Assembly (NCBI GenBank): GCA_013399695.1
Contig: VXAU01004024.1
Location: 452,687 to 516,686, forward strand
Origin: Formicarius rufipectus
Lineage: Eukaryota > Chordata > Aves > Passeriformes > Formicariidae
Reading direction: 5' to 3'
DNA: 64,000 nucleotides
Shown: piece by piece, positions 27,201-36,072 of the stretch
Position numbering within the stretch: position 1 is the first letter of the stretch
Layout of the letters: every line of letters starts with the position of its first letter
Program-made: the position numbers and the translations under genes
The notes under the pieces: generated by a model
Told to the model about the DNA's origin: nothing
The model's input: only the letters and a program-made list of their open reading frames with translations
Databases searched by the model: none

Positions 27201-30200
27201 CTCCCAGTGGACCACATGTTCAATTAGGCTGGAGGGAAGGACACAGCCAGTAGTGCCCATTTGCACTTGCCATTGTTCTGGATGAACCTTTCCAGATGCA
27301 CAGATCCAGAAAACGAACTGCATCCTGTTACACAACCTTTGCGCAAGAGATAAGCAATGTTTCTGAAGGCTGAGACTTTTGGTTTTTCACCCTTCTCTGA
27401 CCCTCCCTTCAGCTGAACACCTACTTGACTGAGTACCAGCACAGAACTGGGAACTACCCTGGATGTACTTGCTCTTCTTATGACCCTGCTGAATGCATCT
27501 AAGTTTTTGGAAATTAAAAGCAAACAACATGCCACAGAAAGCTGTTCAAAAAACAAGTCTATTTTGCTGTCCTCTAATGCCATAATCAATGAAGCAGCCA
27601 AGATCATCTATAAAAAAGCTGGACAATTTTGTATCATTAAAGTTGAGTCATTCACTCCAAATGAAAACAGTGTCAGCTAGCTGGACTGCGGTCTGTTGCT
27701 ACTGATTAATTTATAGGCAGATATTAAAGCCACTTTCAATCCTGTTCACTTTATTTCAGTCCCCTCTTGACATTTTCACTGATTGGCACTCATTAACATG
27801 TTCATAGGAATAGTACATATCAGATCAGCTTTTCAGCAGCAGCAAACAAGTGGAACATTTCACATAACATTTAAAATAATACAAAGATATTTTGATGCAT
27901 ATTATTTTTCAGGAAAAGGTAGAAGGAGAGAGAGATGTCATGGAGTATTCACCTCCATGCTGAAATTTTCTTCACTAGCTTTACAGGTTTAACAAAACAA
28001 CCCTGCTTTTCCTCTGTGAGCCATAGGGGAGGTTTCTTGCCCACTTTTCACAGCGTAACAAAACAATTTTAATGTGCTTACAGACCTTTACAAGCTAAGG
28101 AAAACAGGCAAGAATCAGTTCAGCAGAGAAGGAAAAAAGGTTGATTCTTCTCAGGTGCAGACTGAAGAAGTTCCTCATTTCAGACAAACCATGTGGAGAC
28201 CATGAGCAGAAAAAAAACAACCCACAAAACTACAGCTCTCAGAACAGGTCAGTCTGGCTGTACCACAACCTGAACAACATGAAGCCACATGGGCTTCACT
28301 GCTTTCAGGAAGTGATGCTCTATCACAGGACATTCAGGTCCTGGCACTTCTGACCAAACTGGTTCAGAGGCAGCACTGCAAGTGCTTTCCATTCTACGAC
28401 CCCACGCTGACACAGCCAATGACATAAACATGTTCCTGATGGGAACTGAGGTCAGAACACACCATCCTGACTGATGCGCCACCACATCTCTGCAAAAGCA
28501 TAAGGAGGAAGTTAACAGGAATCCAGATGTTAGAGGATAGTGAAGGATAAGAATAGAACAGAAAAACTAAATCACCAATTTTCTGGAAAACACTGGACAA
28601 TACAATGAGGTTATACAACACCAACTCAATGGAAGCTGAAGAACAGACTGGTAGGATGTACTTTTCACTTGTATCGCCAACACAGACTCACAGAATCATT
28701 CAGGCTGGAAAATACCTCTAAGATCATCAAGTGCAACCTGTGACCAATCACCACCTTGTCAACTAGACCACAGCAGTAAGTGCCACATCCAGGCATTTCT
28801 TGAACAACTTGAGGAATCCCTGGCCATTCTCCCATCTTCCTGGGCAGTTCGTTTTAATGCTTAACAATTCCTTTCAGAAAGAAATTCCTCCTCATGCACA
28901 ACCTGAACCTCCTCTGATGCAGCTTGAAGTCAAGTCCTTTTGTCCTGTAACTAGCTGCTGAGGAGAAGAGACCAATCCCAACCTAGCTAACAGCCACTTT
29001 CCTGGTAGTTGCAGATGGTGGTAGTGACTTCCCTGAGACTCCTTTTCTCCAAGCTAATCACCCTCATCTCCCTCAGCTGCTCCTCATAAAAGTTAGTCTC
29101 TAGACCCTTCACCAGCTTCACTGCCCTTCTCTGGACAAGCTCAATGTCTTCCTGGTCATGAGGGGCCCAGAACTGGACAGAGGACTCAAGGTGCTCAATA
29201 CAGAGGAACAATCACTGCCCTGGTCTTGCTGGCCACCCTACTGATGATACAAGCCAGGGTGCCGCTGGCTTTCCTGGCCACCTGGGCACATTGCTTTTTA
29301 TGCCCAGAGCAGCGTGGCTAATCCTCTGCAGCACAAAGCCAACTTGAAAACACACACTACAAAAAGCTATTTACAAAAACTGAACAAACAACACACTACT
29401 TTAAGTTTCCTTCTTTAATAATTTTCATTATACCTCTTCTACTGTCTCACCATCCAAATCCTAAGCAACTGAAAAGAATGGTCAAAAGATATAGAAATGT
29501 AAGTGTACTTCAGCTGCAAAATAATTTTACAGATAAGTTCCTTTGAAGATTCAGTGGAGGGATAATGCACTTTTATTTCAACTGTGCAGGACTACGAATA
29601 AGATGCTGTCTGACATCCAGGATTAGCATCTCAGAATCACAGAATGGTTTGGGTTTGTAGGGATCATACAGATCACTTAGTTTCACTATTTGCTTCTCTA
29701 AAGTCATAGGCATTAAAAGCTTCACCTATCACTTGCATCTTAGAATTGGAGAAAAATCTCTGCTGCACCCAGTTTTAATTTCTGTAAAAAACAGTAAAAG
29801 AGAGCAATTATGAGTAAGTAACAAAAGTCTGTCACACAGATACTGTAACTGTCAGTCTCTGCACTGTATCACTAACTGGATACTATTACTGCAGCACTAT
29901 GTGCAACATCGAGAATTCTCCGAAAACTTTATGTACACACACTGTCAAAGTTTAACAAATCCTCCATAGTAGAATCTGCATCTCATCTTTACTCAGCATG
30001 AAAGGGAAAATAAATTATTTACCTGTAACTTAATCCTCTGACAAACTTACTTCCCAGAAGATTTTGGATAGTCACTCTGGTTTCCTCTAATAGATTTTTA
30101 GCAGCCGAATCTCCGACAGCAATAGCAATAATGCGACCAGGACTCTCATTTTTCAGTAAGTTCTGGAGCTTCAAGCTTTCTTCTGAAAATTCATGAGTAT

Positions 30201-33200
30201 CAAACTTCAGCACTTCCAAAATCTCTGCTGTGTCCTGATCAATCACTCGAACATTTAATCCTCGGGAAAAATTCTTTTTAAATGTATAAGGACCATAAGC
30301 CAGCCCTGAGAAATACACAGTCTTTGACAGAAGAGTCCATGATACCTTCTGGTGCCCGTGCAACTCCAGTGTTCCTTCAGGGCCCACACCAATAAATTTT
30401 TGGCCAAATTCTGGCACATCAGGACCTTCATTTGACTTCCCATACAAAATAATAGTTGCTTTGGATTTATAGCGGCATTTCTCTGCTCCAACATGAAGCA
30501 TTCCACCATCCTTTATCAGGATAAATCGAGTTCTCAAGGTAATATTTTTAGAACCTTCTTTATCATCAGCAAAAACAAGTAAACCTAAGGGAAAATAAGT
30601 ATTTCTGTATGTCAAAGCAAAATTCAGATAGACTCAAAAAACAAAGTTCTGCAATAAAAACAACAGAAAAATTACAGATTTATTTCCTAGACCCATGAAT
30701 TAAGCTGTTATGTCCTTACATATATTTCAGAATATTTGGGAATGTAACTGCTACCAAACATGAATTTTTGTAAGAATTAGGTTCATTTATTTCTAATTTT
30801 TGTCTGCCATTTTGATGGTTACCATTCAAAGACAAAAATATTTTGTTTAAAGAAGGCTACTAAACAATCTTGTTTTGCTGTATCGCACACAAAACTACAT
30901 CAGTGCTGCACTGAAAAGATATTACAGTCTTCATTCATCTTCTGAATGATATACCTGATCTGGCAGCAGGTGGAAAAGTGAAAGAACAGCAACTGGTAAA
31001 TAAGCTGCAACATAAATTTCCAACATGTTTTTATGTTATCACAGAAGTAAAAAATATGCAGAACACTAAAGCATGGTGTTTATCTTGCTATTTCATACCT
31101 CCATCCTGTATAACTATAGAGTGTACTGTAGCATCTGAGTTCAGACGAAACAAATCCCCATTTTTGATAAAAACTCGTTTTTCAGGATCTTTTCCAGGGC
31201 TCCAATTTTTAAGACGCGGATTCTGATCGGGACAATTCTCTGTAATACAACGTGAAATTCAGCTTTTAAAAACCAAATATCATCAAATCAATCAAGGCGT
31301 CATTAGGATGAACATGAGTAAGAGAGAGTCCGTCACTCACAAAGGATTCCCACTTCTTTCTGTGGTTACAACACTGCAGCCATTGATACTACTGATTGTA
31401 TTTGAGCAGCCAAAAAGGCACCTGAACCACAACTAAACTCTCAAGGGTTGGAAGGTACTCTTACACTGAACTAAACTATTGACAACCACACACTGTTGAC
31501 AACAGACACTTGTGAACCCCATGTGACTCTTTTTTATTTGCTATAACACCTGTAATAGATGAGAAGAGACAAGCAGGATGCACTCACACACAGCAGTCAC
31601 TGAGCACTGGATGTCTTAGGTCAGCTACCTAGGCTAACTAACATGGTTGCAAAGCATCTAGATACCTCACCTCTCTCAAGGTTTCTTCCCTGTGTGAGAA
31701 AGGCTGATACCTTCTTGCTTTTAAGCACCCAAATCAACTCTTTCAGTGTAAGTTTGGAGGTAAAGGATAAGTGGGACAAGAAATCCTTAGCGTATTTAGT
31801 ATAATACCTAACTGGTTAGAGTAGATTCCTGGGAAACAAGACATTTATGTTTAAACTTAATGGTTTGTATCCCTTAGGAAGTCAGCTTAAATATCAGGCT
31901 ACTAACCACACAAGAGCAGAGACACATGCTATCCTTGCTAAAACTCCACTGAAGGTCTGGCACTACACAGGCAGTAATAACCAGCCACAAGGCCAGAAAA
32001 GGAAAAGCAGCAGCATGAAGTGACAGCCTTGTGTGATCTCAGATGAAGTTGCACCAATGTAGTATTTGCAACATGCACCTCCTCTTAAGCATATTAATCA
32101 TCTGAGTAATGCAGAAGCATAGGTATACTGCAAAAAATGGAAACTATATTCCTCGGAATATCTCCCCAAAAGTTAGATTAAAAATGTTGTTTCTTATGCA
32201 AAGACAACGAAAAAGATGCCAAAATAAACATGCTGGCAGCCCAAGGGAGAGAAACAGTCAAAACAGCCTTTTCACAATCTATCTTCTGGAGAAAAACACC
32301 CACACATCTGAAGTGCAACTTCAGAGCAAAAAGCTCTTAGCAATAGTACATTCTTGCAAAATCTAAAGAAAGCAAAACCCATCCACAAGCCAGCCTTAGT
32401 TTTGCTGACAGAAATGTTTTTCCTTTAGTATGAACTCTGCATTTCAAATCCTTCCCAACTCAGGAAACCCACATACACCATGATTTGACTACCAGTGGGG
32501 AAAAACTAGCAAATTGCAGAAAGGGCAAAAGACATACAAGTTGCAATACAAAAAAAACCCAAAAAACCAACCAACCAACCAAAACAAAAAACCAAACAAA
32601 CAAATAAATAAACAAAAAACACACACACACAAAAAATCTTTGGGGAGGATCCTTTGAAGGCAGCATTTAGAAAACGTAATTGAATGAGGGAAAGCCAAAA
32701 AGCAAGCAGCACTGCAATTAGCAAGACTGCCAAGCACTCACCAGATAAAGGCAAGTCTACTGCCTGACTCATGCAGAGTCCCTAACCCATTTTCCCCAGA
32801 TACCACACACACACACAAGCACTATGAAGAAACACTTATTTCCTGGCTGGTAGCAAAGAGCAGTGTGAGGAAACTGTGAGTCAGCAATTTGATGACTTCT
32901 GCTTAGTGTGATTCACTGAAGCAGATCTAGTGACTGTAAATTTTTCTGTTGAGTCAGAAAGAAGAGGTACAGCATAGTAACTAAAAAAAAAAAATAATTC
33001 AATTTTAATATCTGTTGTACATTGCAAACCATCATGAAAGCCGTAAGAATCAGAAACAGGCACACCTGCAACATAAGCATGCTTCTGAGACACAGTGGAT
33101 CAACTTTTTGGCAAATGAATCAGATGTGCTCATCAAAAGTATTTTGAAATTCTCCCTGAGTAATTACAGTGGGCTGCACGGAAACAACAGATATTTAGAA

Positions 33201-36072
33201 CTTTACTATATGTTACCTCGAAAATTACTGATCAGACTTTACAGATGATAGTCATTGCCTCTATGGTTAAGGTTAAATGAAAACGGAAGAAGAGATCAGA
33301 AACCACTAAGTAGTGATGAGCCTGCCAAATTTAGCTACTCATGTTGAAAACTTTTCAAGCCAAGTCTCTGCGTCTGAGCATTTGTCTAAAAAGGGGCCAG
33401 CTTTCATAAACGTTTAGTTGCTTCTAATAGCAAGGGGGAGGAAGTGAGGTTTTTGCAATTCGTGGAGGAAAAATACACTACTCCACCCACAAAAAAACAT
33501 CCTGATAAAAAAAATAAACTCTAGAACTTTCCATGGAGCAAGTATACAAAATGTGGCAGCAGAAATGACAGATAGGAAACAGTTCTCAAGATACAGTTAA
33601 ATAGTTACTCTCTACCTGCTAGACACCAAGTATGGAGTTTTTAAGGCCTCTAGGAAAAAGTTATCAGTGTTATATTATGCTCAAAAGTTTATCACAGTTG
33701 GGTAGCTAAATTTTCTGAGGATCCTGTTTATCCTGAGCAAGCTCCCATCAAGAGCTTCAAGTGCAAAGCAGAACTTTACACTGAAAACCTATCCAGCTTG
33801 TCATCCTGACTCTGCATCACAAGTCCACAGAAATGGGGAAGGAAATTGCATTTCCAGTCCTCTCCCTGATCCCTAGTGTTCAGGACTTCTTAGAAAAAGA
33901 GATGACAGGATGATAAAAGCAAAGAGGAAAAAAGAAATCAGCTGACAGGTAGGAACAGAAAAGCAGACAAGAATCATTTCCTTTGGGGAAGGTATGCCGG
34001 AGGATCAGGATTTACACACAATTACTACCAAGTGTAACATTCCCTTCACTGCCTTTTAAACAGCCATTATAAGTACTGACAGTGTGTATCTCCAACTACC
34101 CCTGAAGAAGAACACACCTCACTGTAATTGGTGTCATTCACTGTAGTACTGCACATGCTTGTGTTGGACCTACGTACACGAATAATTTAACCTGTTGGGC
34201 AACTTTTGGGAAGTTGCTCCAACAACCATCCTGCAAAATTAAAACATCAGCCAGACTTTCCTTGGTGCCTATAGGATCTTCTTTTGCGACAGTACCATTG
34301 AATGGGTAAAGCTGGCAGGGACCACAGTGGGTCATCTGGTCAAACCCCCCTGCTCAGGCAGTCATCTCAAAGTACACAGCACAGGATTGTGTCTAGATGG
34401 TTCTTGAATATCTCCAGTGAGGGAGACTCCACAGCATCTCTGGGCTACCTGTTCCAGTGCATGGTCACCTACACAGTCCAGAAGTTCTTCCTCATACTAA
34501 GGTGGAACATCCTGTGCATCAGTTTCTCTCCACTAACTCTTGTCCTATTGCTCAGCACCACTGAGAAGAGCCTGACCACACCCCAAAGTACTTCACAGAG
34601 TCAACTGGGTGAGTCACACTTCAGACTTCTGTTGAATGTGTCGGTAACCAAAGTACTTACTGCGTATGTAACCATTACCAGTGATCTGAATCACAAGACA
34701 GGAATAACCTACTATTTACTGCTCCCTAAGGTTTTGTTGCTTTTCTTCATAATTATTAGGAAAACTCAGTAACTTCATCCAAAAAGATCTCTCTTGATAT
34801 CTTTTTGGTAGCAAGCCACCACCAACAGCACTTCAGATGGATGTGTGCATTTATTTTGTACTGTCACCTGAAATATCCAATAGATTATTTTATCTGTCTA
34901 GCCTGCGTTGCACTGACTTTGGAAACCGCATCTCGATTAATTACTATGCCAAAAGCCACTGAGAAGTCAACATATTGTTACTACAACTGCCAACAATTTC
35001 AATTAAAAATCCTGTTTAGTTTTTAGAAACCTGATTTCTGCCTTAAAAAAACACCAAAAAAATACAGTTAAACAACCTATGCTTCAAACTATATTACCAA
35101 CATTTTGCAACTGCACCTCATAGCAACTCCTAGGACTAACTGGCCAGAAGGATATACATTTTATGATCAGCAGTTAATCACATCACCTGTTCATGCTTTA
35201 CAGACACTGATATTTCAGAGACTCTCCAAATTCCACAAAAGTTAGCCTGTTTTCTAAAATGAGTTGAAAACAAAATCAAAGTTATTAGATCCAAAAAGGT
35301 CCCTGCCCAATTTATGTACAAACAAAGCAAACACATACAATTGGTTTAGGTTTTTGCAGACTTTTAAATGCTTTTACTTCGCTTTTTTACTATCTGCTTA
35401 AAGAGATAGGGTTTCATTTTGTCTACAATTTGTGAATCTATGAGACAGTTTTGAAGACAAAAATGACACTTATAAAACATTCATGCTTTTTCCCCCTCTT
35501 GCCAATAATCTTTACTACTATGCCTTTCTGTTCCACATAAGTAATTCAAATCACACATAAATAATGGCACTGATCACAGAAAAAAAGAGCTGATCTTTGC
35601 CCCAAACACTGCCTCCTTCAATGTTAAAACTGCAGTAAGTGCCCTATTTTTGCAAGTAACTTTCAACACTAATCCTGATCCTGAGCTACTGAGTTATGTT
35701 AACGGGTAGTATAACCTCTAGGAAGATTCTGTTTGCAAAGAACTTACCATCTGGAGCATATTTTGAAGCTATTCCCAAAAAAATCCCCAGTGCAACAAAA
35801 AGTGAAAGGCTAGAAATGGCAAAGCAAATAAGAGTATTTTTATGCCTATTGGCTTCTGCCTGTCGGTGGTGCTGCTCCACTGGTAAGGATGGGAGTCTTG
35901 TTCGGGCTTCTTGCCTTGCCGAGGTAAATTCAGCTGCAGCATGGCTCTGCAAGGGCGGCGGCGGACGGAGGGGGGCAATTCTCCCTGGGATGTACCCCAA
36001 AGACTTGTGACTGCTCCCGTTCTGAGGCCGGAGGAATGCAGGGGAGCTCCCCCTGGCATCAGTGTCTTGCAT
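133..36072 (-). CDS. CEMIP2: CEMIP2 (TMEM2), cell-surface hyaluronidase family protein; 20 coding exons, 3' end outside window
   Basis: CEMIP2 is a type II transmembrane protein of the CEMIP/KIAA1199 family. It is linked to hyaluronan binding and breakdown at the cell surface. Twenty exons with matching splice phases join into 1231 codons, aligning almost without gaps to the family. The order is cytoplasmic tail 1-80 (proline run near 37-40), membrane anchor about 81-101, G8 domain about 119-243, first GG-type lectin domain about 253-410, a beta-helix (PbH1) region through the middle, and the start of a second GG-type domain near 1190. Arg263, Asp271 and Asp284 match residues reported as needed for hyaluronan degradation in mammalian TMEM2 (265, 273, 286 there). 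An N-terminal anchor argues for CEMIP2 rather than secreted CEMIP. The human protein is 1383 residues, so about 150 C-terminal residues lie left of position 1. Gene identity is very secure. Enzymatic activity is family knowledge and is debated between species. Confidence 0.97.
232..2226 (-). other. CEMIP2 introns 20 (232-806) and 19 (1027-2226)
   Basis: Both are AT-rich with no recognisable gene or complete repeat. An inverted repeat with 8-base arms lies at 1501-1518, followed by another copy of ACTGGTAGTTCT at 1524-1535. Confidence 0.8.
807..1026 (-). CDS. CEMIP2: CEMIP2 exon 20
   Basis: This is 220 bases encoding residues 1125-1198, with acceptor at 1027-1028 and donor GTAAAA at 801-806. 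The motifs are LLFLFLQAKYNRDGHSYCSS, QGCERIKI and ISNCVAKAYPKYY. A CTKCGTTQ pair of cysteines leads into the second GG-type domain. Confidence 0.95.
2227..2412 (-). CDS. CEMIP2: CEMIP2 exon 19
   Basis: This is 186 bases encoding residues 1063-1125, with acceptor at 2413-2414 and donor GTAACT at 2221-2226. It begins NDWIRVGLCY and ends DRKFYFDNSTG. The middle of this exon is the least conserved part compared with human. Confidence 0.94.
2971..3179 (-). CDS. CEMIP2: CEMIP2 exon 18
   Basis: This is 209 bases encoding residues 994-1063, with acceptor at 3180-3181 and donor GTATGT at 2965-2970. It contains VYVQTWNGQNLSMTI, RDEYPANPMVLRGINQ and GYTIHWNGKAP. It ends in NFN plus two bases of a Lys codon. 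Confidence 0.95.
3863..4078 (-). CDS. CEMIP2: CEMIP2 exon 17, followed by a GC-AG intron
   Basis: This is 216 bases in phase 0-0 encoding residues 922-993, with acceptor at 4079-4080. It contains FFGKPGPWFEEGDLDGDKNS, GSVTDYKDTYVGRMDNYLI and ends NYAQ. At the 3' end the sequence is CAG followed by GCTAGT, so the intron appears to start with GC at 3862-3861. The nearest GT choices shift the frame against exon 18, which begins exactly where the family sequence continues (VYVQTW). Confidence 0.93.
4567..4744 (-). CDS. CEMIP2: CEMIP2 exon 16
   Basis: This is 178 bases encoding residues 862-921, with acceptor at 4745-4746 and donor GTAAGT at 4561-4566. The motifs are FPIRGFQIYDGPIHLT, PTPDRF and NNISLVKFGPN. 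The phase joins to exon 15 across the provirus-bearing intron without loss of residues. Confidence 0.96.
5037..6015 (+). repeat. CR1 LINE, decayed 3' half (reverse transcriptase end plus 3' tail)
   Basis: A diverged LINE of the CR1 family, the commonest retrotransposon in birds. The first part encodes recognisable shreds of the CR1 reverse transcriptase (HGFLKKSCLTN near 5200, then the region of the GVPQGSVLGP block near 5455). The end reads as the usual CR1 3' tail, with the GTTGGACAAGATGA and CCAGAGGTGCCCTCCAACCT signatures near 5950-5990. Many stops and indels make it inactive. It lies directly upstream of the 5' LTR of the intron 15 provirus. Confidence 0.88.
6113..6623 (+). repeat. 5' LTR of the ERVL-like provirus
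   Basis: It starts TGGTTTTGGCCAAGGACATG and ends near CCACAACA. The same landmarks recur in order in the 9834-10340 copy: the G-run after a CATG(T)CTGG block, TTTTGTTATTAA, CTCATTGCTGTTTCCAGTAAA and CTGTGTGGGGCTTAAT. Confidence 0.85.
6632..6649 (+). other. Primer binding site, tRNA-Lys(1,2)-like, decayed
   Basis: The sequence TTGCACCCAATGTGGGGC, 8 bases after the LTR end, matches the tRNA-Lys(1,2) primer site at 15 of 18 positions. Position and spacing support the LTR boundary call. Confidence 0.75.
7353..7613 (+). pseudogene. gag-like remnant of the ERVL-like provirus
   Basis: An open stretch of 86 codons with a lysine-rich segment and a downstream EIIT-type motif, in the gag position between primer site and pol remnant. 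It resembles gag segments common in bird ERVL-type copies. It is bounded by stops on both sides, so it is a fragment only. Confidence 0.55.
9073..9174 (+). pseudogene. Reverse transcriptase remnant of the ERVL-like provirus
   Basis: One frame reads ELERQGVVSKT, then a GQWRLRVD-type ending, the pattern found before the first catalytic block of retroviral reverse transcriptase. The catalytic YxDD block was not found downstream. Confidence 0.6.
9745..9775 (+). repeat. GATA-type microsatellite inside the provirus
   Basis: An imperfect run of GATA/GACA units just before the 3' LTR. It is short and interrupted. Confidence 0.7.
9834..10340 (+). repeat. 3' LTR of the ERVL-like provirus
   Basis: Second copy of the 6113-6623 LTR with many substitutions and small indels. 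The leading TG has become AG. It ends near CCAACCAGTCTA, aligned with the CCACAACA end of the first copy. Confidence 0.83.
10695..10850 (-). CDS. CEMIP2: CEMIP2 exon 15
   Basis: This is 156 bases encoding residues 810-862, with acceptor at 10851-10852 and donor GTAAGT at 10689-10694. It contains SDGSFPNDEGASQEVSESLF and GFQGGQNKYAGTGGID, and ends in the sequence TLPRN plus a split Arg codon. The following intron is 5.95 kb, expanded by a CR1 fragment and a provirus. Confidence 0.96.
11544..11579 (-). CDS. CEMIP2: CEMIP2 exon 14, 36-base microexon
   Basis: This exon is only 36 bases (residues 798-810, FADNGIGLTFA in the middle). The acceptor is at 11580-11581 and the donor GTGAGT at 11538-11543. 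It is phase 2 on both sides, so skipping it would remove 12 residues without a frameshift. The encoded peptide matches the family, which supports it despite the small size. Confidence 0.92.
   Translation of the reverse strand, partial: VCRQWNRFDIC
12064..12195 (-). CDS. CEMIP2: CEMIP2 exon 13
   Basis: This is 132 bases encoding residues 754-798, with acceptor at 12196-12197 and donor GTAGGT at 12058-12063. It contains RPHQDADPEKPRVAALIDRL and KNNDHGAWVRGGD, with strong family identity. Confidence 0.96.
13991..14079 (-). CDS. CEMIP2: CEMIP2 exon 12
   Basis: This is 89 bases encoding residues 725-754, with acceptor at 14080-14081 and donor GTAAAG at 13985-13990. It encodes AGLFIDKGVKTTN and ends in EYLCLDNNA plus two bases of an Arg codon. 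Confidence 0.95.
14080..15738 (-). other. CEMIP2 intron 11, containing an exon 11-like fragment
   Basis: A 1659-base AT-rich intron. The only structure I see is the 47-base exon 11-like segment at 14977-15023. Confidence 0.8.
14977..15023 (-). pseudogene. Vestigial copy of part of CEMIP2 exon 11
   Basis: The 47 bases align without gaps to 15799-15845 inside exon 11, with six mismatches by hand count (about 87% identity). The matching segment covers codons for roughly FHKVATGDSHSLAIET of the real exon. The copy is on the same strand, 822 bases downstream in gene direction, and its frame is still open across the match. Similarity fades on both sides, and no convincing splice acceptor or donor borders it. 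It is most simply a decayed partial duplication. Confidence 0.7.
15739..15867 (-). CDS. CEMIP2: CEMIP2 exon 11
   Basis: This is 129 bases in phase 0-0 encoding residues 682-724, with acceptor at 15868-15869 and donor GTAATG at 15733-15738. The motifs are DAGIWYLFHK and LTPLGIFYNNRVHSNFK. A 47-base piece of this exon (15799-15845) has a degenerate second copy at 14977-15023 in the following intron. Confidence 0.96.
15868..18556 (-). other. CEMIP2 intron 10
   Basis: 2689 bases, AT-rich, with an A/C-rich low-complexity stretch around 17640-17760. No gene or clear mobile element seen. Confidence 0.8.
18557..18626 (-). CDS. CEMIP2: CEMIP2 exon 10
   Basis: This is a short exon of 70 bases encoding residues 658-681, with acceptor at 18627-18628 and donor GTGAGA at 18551-18556. 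It encodes AVSTFWISHPNN and ends NAAAGSQ. It is phase 2 in and phase 0 out. Confidence 0.94.
18627..19762 (-). other. CEMIP2 introns 9 (18627-19171) and 8 (19378-19762)
   Basis: AT-rich introns with nothing recognisable apart from the exon borders. Confidence 0.8.
19172..19377 (-). CDS. CEMIP2: CEMIP2 exon 9
   Basis: This is 206 bases encoding residues 590-658, with acceptor at 19378-19379 and donor GTGAGT at 19166-19171. It begins IKDTIGYDTLGHCFFLEDG and ends in PVPATDC plus two bases of a Met codon completed by exon 10. Confidence 0.96.
19763..19972 (-). CDS. CEMIP2: CEMIP2 exon 8: start of beta-helix region
   Basis: This is 210 bases in phase 0-0 encoding residues 520-589, with acceptor at 19973-19974 and donor GTAGGT at 19757-19762. 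It contains VHLSYVELKQMGQQQ, PVHFHHCGDVD and LSIHHCFSRC, the histidine-rich core of the family. It ends in TNGLL. Confidence 0.96.
19973..22398 (-). other. CEMIP2 intron 7
   Basis: 2426 bases. It holds one CR1-like fragment at about 20560-20761; the rest is AT-rich and unremarkable. Confidence 0.8.
20560..20761 (-). repeat. CR1 LINE fragment, old
   Basis: Reads in reverse as part of the CR1 3' region: a CTCAGCTCCTCCTCA segment, a CCTGGACACATTCCAGTGC segment, and an AACTGGACACAGCACCTCAA end. It is strongly diverged and lacks the 3' terminus. Confidence 0.65.
22399..22568 (-). CDS. CEMIP2: CEMIP2 exon 7
   Basis: This is 170 bases encoding residues 463-519, with acceptor at 22569-22570 and donor GTTTGC at 22393-22398. 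The motifs GEIIDGVDMRAEVG and FFSYDTFGGHI match the family. The donor GTTTGC is weaker than its neighbours but is the only GT that keeps the phase and joins correctly to exon 8. Confidence 0.94.
22569..25165 (-). other. CEMIP2 intron 6
   Basis: 2597 bases with no recognisable gene. A purine-rich stretch lies at about 24660-24715. The 24090-24620 part is less AT-rich than its surroundings, but I could not match it to a known element. Confidence 0.75.
25166..25354 (-). CDS. CEMIP2: CEMIP2 exon 6
   Basis: This is 189 bases encoding residues 400-463, with acceptor at 25355-25356 and donor GTATGA at 25160-25165. It carries the highly conserved block LNLLDDVSSW, then GDQIVVASTDYSMYQ, which is diagnostic of the CEMIP family. 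It ends QVKVK. Confidence 0.96.
25355..26593 (-). other. CEMIP2 intron 5
   Basis: 1239 bases, very AT-rich, with an A-run at about 26519-26532. Nothing else seen. Confidence 0.8.
26594..26763 (-). CDS. CEMIP2: CEMIP2 exon 5: end of first GG-type domain
   Basis: This is 170 bases encoding residues 343-400. The acceptor is at 26764-26765 and the donor GTAGGA at 26588-26593. It starts with the shared Arg codon, then QAWALVG, and ends in a YSEWNDG stretch. Phase 2 in and phase 1 out agree with both neighbouring exons. Confidence 0.95.
28680..29310 (-). repeat. CR1 LINE 3' fragment
   Basis: Reads in reverse as the CR1 3' untranslated tail. It starts with the terminal CACAGAATCATTCAGGCTGG at the low-coordinate end, continues through the AATTCCTCCTCATG and CTGCCCTTCTCTGGAC segments, and ends with AGAACTGGACAGAGGACTCA and the sequence beyond it. 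In the sense orientation relative to CEMIP2. Confidence 0.9.
29630..29690 (-). repeat. CR1 3' terminal tip
   Basis: The stretch begins with AGAATCACAGAATGGTTTGG and runs into TCATACAGATCACTTAG, the extreme 3' end of CR1 copies. It is very short. Confidence 0.6.
30023..30584 (-). CDS. CEMIP2: CEMIP2 exon 4: most of G8 domain and first GG-type lectin domain
   Basis: This is the largest coding exon, 562 bases encoding residues 156-343. The acceptor is at 30585-30586 and the donor GTAAAT at 30017-30022. It contains AEKCRYKSKAT and ELHG of G8, then SRGLNVRVIDQDTA and FDTHE. These include the Arg263, Asp271 and Asp284 equivalents linked to hyaluronan degradation. GRIIAIAVGDSAAKNLL belongs to the GG domain. 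No gaps relative to the human protein were seen by eye. Confidence 0.97.
31099..31239 (-). CDS. CEMIP2: CEMIP2 exon 3: juxtamembrane segment and start of G8 domain
   Basis: This is 141 bases in phase 1-1, with acceptor AG at 31240-31241 and donor GTATGA at 31093-31098. It encodes residues 109-156, starting ENCPDQNPRL, then a short linker and the first strands of the G8 domain (motif HSIVIQDGG). No stop codon is present, and the length matches the family exactly. Confidence 0.95.
32547..32635. repeat. A/C-rich low-complexity repeat (AAAC, AACC, AAAT units, then CA)
   Basis: Successive short runs: ACCA units, then AAAC and AAAT units, ending with (CA)n. It produces the spurious long open frames on the opposite strand. 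Confidence 0.85.
34288..34610 (-). repeat. CR1 LINE 3' fragment
   Basis: Reads in reverse as the CR1 tail: GGGTCATCTGGTCAAACCCC, then the CTGGGCTACCTGTTCCAGTG block and AAGTTCTTCCTCATACTAAG. In the sense orientation relative to CEMIP2. Confidence 0.88.

Larger units (their letters stand above)
26764..30022 (-). other. CEMIP2 intron 4, containing CR1 and unidentified moderate-GC sequence
   Basis: 3259 bases. A CR1 fragment lies at about 28680-29310 and a short CR1 3' tip near 29630-29690. The 27100-27680 and 28180-28480 parts are higher in GC than the rest and carry open frames without recognisable homology. They may be old repeats I cannot name. Confidence 0.75.
30585..35747 (-). other. CEMIP2 introns 3 (30585-31098) and 2 (31240-35747)
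   Basis: Intron 2 is 4508 bases. It holds a CR1 3' fragment at 34288-34610 and an A/C-rich low-complexity run at 32547-32635. No gene or further element recognised. Confidence 0.8.

Noticed and set aside
32460..32772. Three overlapping minus-strand frames with hydrophobic stretches, resembling membrane proteins
   Set aside because: They are produced by an A/C-rich simple repeat read in reverse (Phe/Leu/Val runs).
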